Assembly (NCBI GenBank): GCA_021373255.1
Contig: JAJFTD010000015.1
Coordinates: 1-47,525 of the forward strand
From: a bacterium
GTDB lineage: Bacteria; Armatimonadota; UBA5829
DNA: 47,525 bases
Direction: 5' to 3'
Made by a program: the position numbers and the translations under genes. Below are positions 41,771-47,525 of the stretch, in pieces (position 1 is the first letter of the stretch; each line of letters begins with the position of its first letter). The notes under the pieces are model-generated. The model worked only from the letters and a program-made list of their open reading frames with translations, made no database searches and was not told the origin of the DNA.

Positions 41771-42298
41771 CTAGCGTCCAAAGACATAGAACACTGAAAA
41801 GGCTAGCAGTGCAATACCCAAGCACGCCAGCACGTCGGCCCAAAGAGGAACTTTAGGAAACACCACGCTTGCTGGTAGCCGTTTTGCTTTCTGGTGCAGC
41901 AGTTTATGTACGGACTTATCCACATTAATAGCTTCGATTTGGATGATATTCTCCTCACCCACAATTGCTATACCTAGAAGAGGAGGCAGCAGGGAAGGAA
42001 TTGCGTGCCCTTTCGGGCCAGCGACCAATCCCGCCCGCCACGGAAGAATGCAATAGCCCCTAATTTGTTCGATGTCTACCTTGATTACAGTGTCGTCGAA
42101 AAGAGAAAATACTAGTTGATTATCATCACAAACACACTTGCGTGCCCCTGTATACTCTGGTACAAACGAGTATGCCAATGTTATGATAGCGGCAGCTACA
42201 GCGGAAATGCACATACCAGGCAAATCCCAGTTCCAAAGAGCAGCAATGAATGGGATAAACGGGGGAAGAAAACTAACATAGTGAATAAAACGCCTCAT
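41771..42298 (-). CDS. Small membrane protein with soluble centre (hypothetical)
   Basis: This 175-residue protein is not recognised. Two hydrophobic helices lie at about residues 7-45 (PPFIPFIAALW, MCISAVAAAIITLAYSF), and another at the C-terminus (VLACLGIALLAFSVFYVF). Between them, residues 50-150 form a mixed beta domain (VCDDNQLVFSLFDDTVIKVDIEQIRGYCILPW), which resembles PH-like membrane-associated domains only in hydrophobic pattern. The helices would put that domain on one face of the inner membrane. GAGGA lies about 9 nt before ATG 42298. It is AT-richer than the neighbours, stands between two unrelated genes and has no evident partner. Confidence 0.6.
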   Translation of the reverse strand: MRRFIHYVSFLPPFIPFIAALWNWDLPGMCISAVAAAIITLAYSFVPEYTGARKCVCDDNQLVFSLFDDTVIKVDIEQIRGYCILPWRAGLVAGPKGHAIPSLLPPLLGIAIVGEENIIQIEAINVDKSVHKLLHQKAKRLPASVVFPKVPLWADVLACLGIALLAFSVFYVFGR

Positions 42299-42461
42299 TG
42301 GTCATTATCCTCGGTTGATGCATCAGCGACTCATTGTTCGGCTTTTGCATGTTTATTTCCTGCTGAACTTCACAAAACACTAGATTAGCTTGCGGCTGAG
42401 TTGGGTAGAGACATGTAGCATGAGTGCTTATTATTGTGTCGGGAGGCGGCTGTAGGCGGTT

Positions 42462-43298
42462 ATGATGAAACTTATTGTTTTTAACGTAGAACAAGGGCAG
42501 TGCGTGTATGTCAGGACTCCTAATGACTGCGGCATACTCATAGACTGCGGCAGGAGCAGGAATGGGGATACGGCTTCACCTACGGAGTGGTTGGCGAAGA
42601 ATGAGGGGGACGAACTCGCCGCAATGATCGTTACTCACCCACACGACCACCACCTTGAAGATATCGATACTGTAATGCGGCTCTTACCTCCCGCCGTGCT
42701 GATCCGTGACGCTGATTATGACTGGGAAGCAGTTCTCAGCCAGACCACGGGTGCAGATGACAATATACGAGCTTACCACGAATGGGAGTCTAATTTCGTC
42801 AATCCGGCTATACCTGACTTTGGCGCGGAGGTGCGCACGTTCTCGTTGAGCCGCCAGAAAGCAGAGCAACTCGGCGGCGATCTTCAGCACCAGATGAACA
42901 ACCGCAGCATCGTCACGGTTATCTCTTATAAGAGCACCGAGGGATATGCGTGGAAAGTTGTGATCGCGGGTGATAATGAGACTGACGGCTGGCAAGCGTT
43001 ACTTGAAAAACCCGAGTTCAAAAGTGCAATCAAAGAAACTGATTTCTTCGTGACATCACGTCATGGCAAGGAATCCGGTTTCTGCGCTGAGTTGTTCAAA
43101 GCCATGGGCAAGCCGATGGCAAACATCACATCCACGCGCGTTGGTGACCAGCGAGTCGACCCACGTTACAAGAAGAGCGCGCAGGGGGTGAAGTTCCCCG
43201 ACGGCTCCCGCACCCATTTCGAGACGCGAGACGACGGCAACATCACCATACAAATGAACGATGACGGCAGATATGACGTGTGGCTTTTCCAGCCGTGA
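42462..43298 (+). CDS. Metallo-beta-lactamase-fold hydrolase (ComEC-like), variant metal motif
   Basis: This 278-residue protein has the metallo-beta-lactamase fold seen in ComEC C-terminal domains and related hydrolases. VFNVEQGQCVYVRTP and GILIDCGRSRNGD match the first strands (compare DVGQG...ILIDCG). The metal motif reads THPHDHHLEDI, where ComEC-type proteins have THPHDDH; the second Asp is replaced by His. KVVIAGDNETDG and VTSRHGKESGFCAEL stand for the later metal ligands. There is no membrane helix, so it is a free cytosolic enzyme. Nucleic acid or phosphodiester hydrolysis is plausible. Start is ATG 42462 or 42465 (MMK) with GTAGGCGG upstream. It converges on the radical SAM gene with 8 bases between. 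Confidence 0.8.
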   Translation: MMKLIVFNVEQGQCVYVRTPNDCGILIDCGRSRNGDTASPTEWLAKNEGDELAAMIVTHPHDHHLEDIDTVMRLLPPAVLIRDADYDWEAVLSQTTGADDNIRAYHEWESNFVNPAIPDFGAEVRTFSLSRQKAEQLGGDLQHQMNNRSIVTVISYKSTEGYAWKVVIAGDNETDGWQALLEKPEFKSAIKETDFFVTSRHGKESGFCAELFKAMGKPMANITSTRVGDQRVDPRYKKSAQGVKFPDGSRTHFETRDDGNITIQMNDDGRYDVWLFQP

Positions 43299-43306
43299 GT
43301 ATAGCT

Positions 43307-44539
43307 TTACTTCGCCCCGTGGCACTTCTTATACTTAAGGCCGCTGCCGCAGGGGCATAGGTCGTTTCGGCCGATCTTGCCGGATGTTTGGGCTGATTGA
43401 ACGGCTCTTTCGCGGGCTAGTTGGTCCTGCCGGATCTGCTCTCGCACTTCAGCCGCCAGAGATTTAAACCTGGGGAGAGCATGCTCCAAAAACAGCTTGG
43501 TCCCGACGCAAAGCGTGCTGAGCTCTTTGCTGTCTGGAGTTCTATGCTTCAGGCAATCACCGAGGCAGAGCTGCAAATAATCGCATTCCGAACACACGGG
43601 GTTCCACTTGCTCTTCTGACAGGCAAATGCTTTGTATTTCTCCGACTGCTGCAAGGCGGGCCAGTCATCCACCATCACATTGCCCAGCTTCTTGTCTGGT
43701 TCTACAAAAAAGTCGCAGGGGTAGATATCACCGTTGTGTTCTACAAGGAAGTATGACGAGCAGTTGCCCTGCATTGTGCAGACATTGCGGGTGCCGTCCA
43801 CCAGGTAGGCGATTATAGAGTCGAACGCCCTTACCGATACCCTGCGGCAATCGCTCACTTGCCACTCGTCGAAGATATCGCACATAAACCGGCCCCAGCT
43901 CTCGCCAGAAACACTATATGGCATCAGACAGCCGTTGTCATCAAACTCAACACAGGGGATATACTGGTGATACAGAATGCCGAGGTCGCAGAGGTAGCGA
44001 TATACCTCTCTGCCCCGCTCGACATTGGCTGAGTTCACCAGCACCAGCACGTTATACTCTACCTTGTTTCGCTCCAGGCATTCTATCCCGCGGAGCACAG
44101 CATCGTGCGACCCCCGCCCGTCTACAGTCACCCTGTGGTGATTATGAATGTCAGCGGGACCATCGAGGCTAACACCTACAAGGAAGTTATATTCAGCCAG
44201 GTGCTCGGCTAATTCATCGTTCATTAAAGTGGCATTGGTCTGGAGGCCATTTGAAACAACAGCCCCGCTGCGGCCATATTTCTGCTGAAACTCGGTCACC
44301 TTGCGGAAGAACTCAACACCCATCAGCGTCGGCTCTCCGCCCTGCCAGCCGAATGCATACACGGGCTGGTCTGTAGCCATATAGCTCGAAATCAGCCGCT
44401 CCAGCACATCATCTTCCATGCGATGGCGCGATGCCTCGGGATAAAGCGCGCTCTTCGATAGATAGAAGCAGTACGCACACCTGAGGTTGCAATCCGCCGA
44501 TGCCGGTTTTATGAGTAATGAGAACGGCTTAGATGCCAT
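43307..44539 (-). CDS. Radical SAM/SPASM sulfatase-maturase-like protein with SEC-C tail
   Basis: This 410-residue enzyme fits the anaerobic sulfatase-maturating group. The radical SAM cluster motif is C17-x3-C21-x2-C24 in ADCNLRCAYCFYLSK. AFGWQGGEPTLMG and FLVGVSLDGPADIHN are typical of anSME. The SPASM region has CSSYFLVEHNGDIYPCDFF, CSECDYLQLCLGDC and further Cys for two extra 4Fe-4S clusters. The last ~20 residues (GRNDLCPCGSGLKYKKCHG) are a SEC-C metal-binding motif, also found in SecA and many unrelated proteins. It should convert the sulfatase Cys to formylglycine without oxygen. A Cys-type sulfatase lies 1.8 kb away. ATG 44539 follows the deacetylase end by 9 bases on the same strand. 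Confidence 0.9.
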   Translation of the reverse strand: MASKPFSLLIKPASADCNLRCAYCFYLSKSALYPEASRHRMEDDVLERLISSYMATDQPVYAFGWQGGEPTLMGVEFFRKVTEFQQKYGRSGAVVSNGLQTNATLMNDELAEHLAEYNFLVGVSLDGPADIHNHHRVTVDGRGSHDAVLRGIECLERNKVEYNVLVLVNSANVERGREVYRYLCDLGILYHQYIPCVEFDDNGCLMPYSVSGESWGRFMCDIFDEWQVSDCRRVSVRAFDSIIAYLVDGTRNVCTMQGNCSSYFLVEHNGDIYPCDFFVEPDKKLGNVMVDDWPALQQSEKYKAFACQKSKWNPVCSECDYLQLCLGDCLKHRTPDSKELSTLCVGTKLFLEHALPRFKSLAAEVREQIRQDQLARERAVQSAQTSGKIGRNDLCPCGSGLKYKKCHGAK

Positions 44540-44548
44540 GAAATACTC

Positions 44549-45325
44549 CTACCGCCGCCCATCAGCCAATTGTGTCGGCGGCTCTTTTGCCATATCAAGA
44601 AGCTCCGGCACAGTCACAAACCTGTATCCCTGTTCCTTTAGTTCATTGATAATCAACGGGGTGGCTTCAACGTCCTTCCAACGTGAACTGAACGTGCCGT
44701 CGTGAGCAAGAATTATCCCACCAGGGCGCATGTGATGAAGAACCCTAATCGCCATCGCCTGTGGAGTAGGCGCATCGTGATGATCCGCGCATACTGTCCA
44801 TAAAATGGTGCGGTAGCCTTCATCCTCCGCAACGGTAAACACAGTGCCGTCCACAAGCCCGCGAGGTGGGCGGAAAAGATACGTCCGACTACCGGTCATC
44901 TTTTCAATCACCTTCTCGCACTCCTCCAACTCCGTTATAACCTGTGTCCGGGTATCGGCCTCGATGTCGTGCGGATGCGTGTATGTGTGGTTTCCAATAG
45001 CATGCCCACGTTTGATCACATCCTGAACGATGTCTGGATACTCTTCCATTTGTTTGCCTATCATGAAGAATGTGGCTTTCACTCCCAGCTTATCGAGTTC
45101 GTTCAATATGGTGGGTGTGAACCTTGGATCAGGGCCGTCATCGAACGTCAATGCTGCCACTTTTTGATCAGTGGGAACAAAATAAACAACCTGATTATGC
45201 CATGAGGCCTTATTAATATGCCGCTCAGTAGGCTTGCTGAATAGAGCCACTCCTAACAGTGCAACGAGTACAATCTCAAAACCCATGCGGAACCATGCAT
45301 AATTTTTCTGTCTGTTAATACTCAT
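44549..45325 (-). CDS. Polysaccharide deacetylase (NodB-type), membrane-anchored
   Basis: This 258-residue protein has an N-terminal hydrophobic anchor (about residues 14-29, FEIVLVALLGVALFS) and a NodB domain. The metal and catalytic motifs are all present: TFDDGPDPRFTP, the zinc-binding HAIGNHTYTHPHDIE, RPPRGLVDG, and ILAHDGTFSSRW. It should deacetylate N-acetylated glycans such as peptidoglycan or chitin-like polymers at the cell surface. It overlaps the upstream deacetylase gene by 4 nt and is followed by the maturase gene 9 bases on. The C-terminal MAKEPPTQLADGRR tail is basic. The tandem arrangement suggests two activities with different glycan positions or chain lengths. Confidence 0.92.
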   Translation of the reverse strand: MSINRQKNYAWFRMGFEIVLVALLGVALFSKPTERHINKASWHNQVVYFVPTDQKVAALTFDDGPDPRFTPTILNELDKLGVKATFFMIGKQMEEYPDIVQDVIKRGHAIGNHTYTHPHDIEADTRTQVITELEECEKVIEKMTGSRTYLFRPPRGLVDGTVFTVAEDEGYRTILWTVCADHHDAPTPQAMAIRVLHHMRPGGIILAHDGTFSSRWKDVEATPLIINELKEQGYRFVTVPELLDMAKEPPTQLADGRR

Positions 45326-46152
45326 CGGTTCCTCAACATCTGATCAACCGTCACAAACTCGCAACCTTTGTCCTTAAGCTCCTGCAGCAGCTTTGGCAAG
45401 ATATTTATGGTCTGTTGTATACCATCGTGAATCAGTATAATCCCACCGTTGTCGATTTTGTCTAATGTGCGCTGTTCAATGAGTTTTTCGCCGGGGTTGG
45501 CGTAATCGGCCGGGTCGTCAGTCCACAGGACTATGTTATAGCCCAAAGCCTCTGCAACTCGCGCGACTTGATCGTTATAATCTCCACCCGGCGGTCTGAA
45601 CAGATGCGGCGGTCTTCCAATAATGTTATTAAGAACAGCACCACATGCTTTTATCTCAGCAGCCACATAAACACTGGGGATCTGCGTAAGATTCACGTGG
45701 TGATAAGTATGATTGCCGACACAGTGCCCGCCGCCGAGTTCGGCTTTCACCAATCTCGGATACTTCTCCGCTAGCTCACCCACCAGGAAGAATGTAGCTT
45801 TCACATGGTAGCGCCTCAGTATCTCCAGAATCTTCGGCGTGTAGCTCGGATGTGGGCCGTCATCGAATGTCAGCGCAATTTGCTTCTTTTCGACGTCACC
45901 ATGCATTAATTTCGCATGTGCAAGCCCGCGTTCGAGTTCTGATTTACGTGTTGCAAGAAGATTCGGTACGGTCTGGTAGACCGTCTCCCTGGCGTTTCTC
46001 CAGTAGTTATCATTCTCTTTCTTGACAATCTTCATTGGATCGGCATAGTGATGAACCACATGCTTTTGGACACCGGCTCCAGCCTGGGTAGCACATAGCA
46101 CTGCAGCAAATGCGGTCACTGCGATTAATTTGCGCATTAAACTATGATACAT
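45322..46152 (-). CDS. Polysaccharide deacetylase (NodB-type), secreted
   Basis: This 276-residue protein has a signal peptide (MYHSLMRKLIAVTAFAAVLCATQAGA) and a NodB domain. Its motifs are complete: LTFDDGPHPSYTP, HCVGNHTYHHVNL with the zinc His residues, RPPGGDYNDQVARV, and ILIHDGIQQT. It is likely a secreted or lipid-anchored N-deacetylase of glycans. It overlaps the downstream deacetylase gene by 4 nt (45322-45325), so both are made together. A GGGAGG ribosome site lies close to ATG 46152; an ATG at 46137 (MRKLIAV) would give an equally good signal peptide. The divergent membrane acyltransferase gene starts 103 bases away, so the pair may share a control region. Confidence 0.92.
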   Translation of the reverse strand: MYHSLMRKLIAVTAFAAVLCATQAGAGVQKHVVHHYADPMKIVKKENDNYWRNARETVYQTVPNLLATRKSELERGLAHAKLMHGDVEKKQIALTFDDGPHPSYTPKILEILRRYHVKATFFLVGELAEKYPRLVKAELGGGHCVGNHTYHHVNLTQIPSVYVAAEIKACGAVLNNIIGRPPHLFRPPGGDYNDQVARVAEALGYNIVLWTDDPADYANPGEKLIEQRTLDKIDNGGIILIHDGIQQTINILPKLLQELKDKGCEFVTVDQMLRNR

Positions 46153-46255
46153 ACAACCTCCCAGGGATATTATTATTACGTATGCACTGCAGCTAACCGA
46201 TCCATTAATTTTACGCTCAATTCAATCTTGGCATTAATGGCACGTATAGTTTATC

Positions 46256-47320
46256 ATGAGAACAGAGTCGAACAGTAAAATGAGCATACCAGAAGGCAAT
46301 AATAGCACAACTTCCAGCAGGATACTTGCCCTGGACGCCCTGCGCGGCCTGAGCGTATTCCTGATGCTGCTGGTCAATAATTTTGGGGTTGGAGAAGATA
46401 CCCCAAAGATGCTCAAGCACGCCAATTGGCAGGGCGGAGTGACGCTGGCGGACTTTGTCTTCCCCTGGTTCTTATTCTGTGTGGGAGTAGCAATAGCGTT
46501 TTCGGCAGCATCGTTTGCAAGACGCGGAATTCCACGCTGGCATTATGATCTCAGAATAGCCCGCAGAACAGTGCTGCTGCTGGCACTGGGGTTCCTGGTG
46601 ATGAGCGTTGATGCAGGTCACCCCGATTTTACCATAGGCGTGTTGCAGTTGATCGGCTTGTCTTATGCCATCAGTGCTCTGCTTTATGACTTGCCGATCC
46701 ACAGGCGCGTCTACTTCGCCCTTGCGCTGCTGTTGATACATTGGGCGGTGATCAAGTTCCTGCCAAACCCAGGGGTTCACGCGGGAGCGTTTGGTGAGGG
46801 ACACAACATCATCCACCACTTCAACAGGAAATACCTGGCTCCAATTGGGCTCGAAGGCCTGCCTTTGGTAGTTCCGACCACAGCCCTGGTGCTCATAGGG
46901 AGTTTTATAGGTGATCTGGCACGAAAGATCAATCTGGCGCCGTTTAGAAGAGCGGAATATATAATCGCATGTGGGCTCATCCTCACCCTGGGCGGATTCT
47001 TCTGGAGCCTGGACCTGCCGTTCAACAAACCCTTGTGGACACCGGCCTATGTGCTGCTTGCGGCCGGCACTGCGTGCATTCTTCTCGGGGCATTCCACAT
47101 TGCAATAGATATCAAGAAGTGGTCCGCGTGGGCATTTCCATTTATCGTCTACGGCTCAAATGCCATACTGGTCTATGTGCTCCCGATAGTGTTCAAAGAC
47201 CTGGTCCTTAGGCCATTGCACATTTCCACAGGAGGTTGGCTCCGGTCTCTCGGTTACGCAGCGTTCTGGTGGGTTGTGATGTGGGTGCTTTATAGGAAAA
47301 AGCTGTTCTTGAAGGTATAA
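46256..47320 (+). CDS. HGSNAT/DUF5009-type membrane acyltransferase
   Basis: This 354-residue protein has about ten hydrophobic helices. It begins the membrane part with RILALDALRGLSVFLMLLVNNFG, the mark of the HGSNAT/DUF5009 group (heparan-glucosaminide N-acetyltransferase-like). ANWQGGVTLADFVFPWFLFCVG follows, with the conserved FP and F(C)VG. The loop FGEGHNIIHHFNRKYLAP carries His residues that could be catalytic. Members move acetyl or similar groups from cytoplasmic donors across the membrane to outside glycans. ATG 46256 has no strong ribosome site; ATG 46280 is an option. It is divergent from two deacetylase genes, which suggests linked control of glycan N-acetylation: one adding and two removing acetyl groups. 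Confidence 0.85.
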   Translation: MRTESNSKMSIPEGNNSTTSSRILALDALRGLSVFLMLLVNNFGVGEDTPKMLKHANWQGGVTLADFVFPWFLFCVGVAIAFSAASFARRGIPRWHYDLRIARRTVLLLALGFLVMSVDAGHPDFTIGVLQLIGLSYAISALLYDLPIHRRVYFALALLLIHWAVIKFLPNPGVHAGAFGEGHNIIHHFNRKYLAPIGLEGLPLVVPTTALVLIGSFIGDLARKINLAPFRRAEYIIACGLILTLGGFFWSLDLPFNKPLWTPAYVLLAAGTACILLGAFHIAIDIKKWSAWAFPFIVYGSNAILVYVLPIVFKDLVLRPLHISTGGWLRSLGYAAFWWVVMWVLYRKKLFLKV

Positions 47321-47335
47321 TGGCTCCGAATTACG

Positions 47336-47376
47336 TTCCCCCTCACCCTGACCCTCTCCCGCCAGGGGAGAGGGAA
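47336..47376. repeat. CCTCTCCC palindrome, half copy
   Basis: CCCCCTCACCCTGACCCTCT then CCCGCCAGGGGAGAGGG matches the right half of the inverted element at 5101-5217. It follows the acyltransferase stop by 16 bases and could form a terminator-like hairpin. Confidence 0.65.
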
Positions 47377-47382
47377 TAGGTT

Positions 47383-47525
47383 ATCATAGTTGTCGAAAGT
47401 TAGCGAGCAAACTGAGGTTGCTTCGGACTGCAGAGCGTAGCGGAGCTGCCGAAGCCGGCCTCGCAGAGGCCGAAAAGACCACGTTTCGCATAATTCGAAC
47501 GGTTTGGTCTATCACAATTACGTTG
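47383..47525. mobile_element. Second copy of the MITE-like REP element, cut by the window edge
   Basis: This is the reverse complement of roughly 19666-19808. From 47383 for about 115 bases I see only one mismatch, then the copies drift and share ACGTTG at the end. The TIR GTTGTCGAAAGTTAGC is at 47389-47404 and the hairpin-insertion REP at 47417-47457. The other TIR would lie past the right edge. Near-identity suggests recent movement or gene conversion. Confidence 0.8.

Noticed and set aside
1-47525. tRNA or rRNA genes
   Set aside because: A scan by eye of the intergenic gaps found no T-loop GGTTCGAATCC-like sequence in a cloverleaf context; a covariance search would be needed to exclude unusual ones.

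Overview
This 47.5 kb window looks like a chromosomal segment of a free-living, probably diderm bacterium of medium-to-high GC content. The mix of families fits an uncultured Terrabacteria-type lineage; Armatimonadota is my best guess. It includes a Rex redox repressor, a COG5322 acyl-ACP-reductase-like protein with its conserved partner, DUF1015, tandem polysaccharide deacetylases, secreted SdrD_B-like and FN3 proteins, and an HlyD/MacB-type exporter. The placement is inferred from gene content only: there is no rRNA, and I recognised no tRNA. Most of the window is housekeeping or accessory metabolism in short, tightly packed operons, many with 1-4 nt stop/start overlaps.

Layout. 1-2 kb: HlyD/ABC exporter operon cut by the left edge (minus). 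2.2-5.1 kb: secreted two-domain M16 peptidase. 5.2-8.4 kb: DUF1015 protein plus a six-hairpin glycosidase-like protein. 8.7 kb: ThuA-like protein. 9.6-10.6 kb: two unrecognised genes, AT-richer by eye. 10.9-14 kb: TauE/SafE exporter, ROK kinase and Nramp transporter. 14.3-16.5 kb: topA. 16.8-19.5 kb: large secreted repeat protein. 19.6-19.8 kb: a 212 bp element with terminal inverted repeats. 20-23.4 kb: WYL regulator, FAD oxidoreductase, folE, DUF488. 23.5-28.1 kb: D-aminoacylase, beta-propeller and N6-adenine methylase operon, plus a small secreted protein. 28.3 kb: rex. 28.9-29.6 kb: REP-associated tyrosine transposase (RAYT) bracketed by inverted REPs. 29.6-32.2 kb: 2-hydroxyacid dehydrogenase, degenerate PtsI-like protein and a very acidic protein. 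32.4-35.1 kb: clpB. 35.2-36.7 kb: secreted FN3 protein. 36.9-39.9 kb: dusB, a conserved protein and the COG5322 reductase. 40-44.5 kb: sulfatase, membrane protein, metallo-beta-lactamase-fold protein and a sulfatase-maturase-like radical SAM protein with a SEC-C tail. 44.5-46.2 kb: two polysaccharide deacetylases. 46.3-47.3 kb: HGSNAT-type membrane acyltransferase.

The most interesting layer lies between genes. A REP family (GTTG followed by a CTTCG/CGAAG hairpin) occurs singly, as inverted pairs (REPIN-like), on both sides of the RAYT gene as 30/31-matching inverted termini, and inside a larger element with perfect 16 bp TIRs. A second, nearly identical copy of part of that element runs off the right edge. 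This looks like an active or recently active RAYT/REP system that may have built a compound MITE-like element. Other dispersed families are GCGTT-rich tracts (one supplies the C-terminus of a protein), a 29 nt motif next to REPs, and CCTCTCCC palindromes.

Probable functional links are the Cys-type sulfatase with the nearby maturase, and the COG5322 reductase with its partner. Several genes have well-formed sigma70-type promoters (topA, rex, clpB). All assignments come from reading the sequence; no database search was run.
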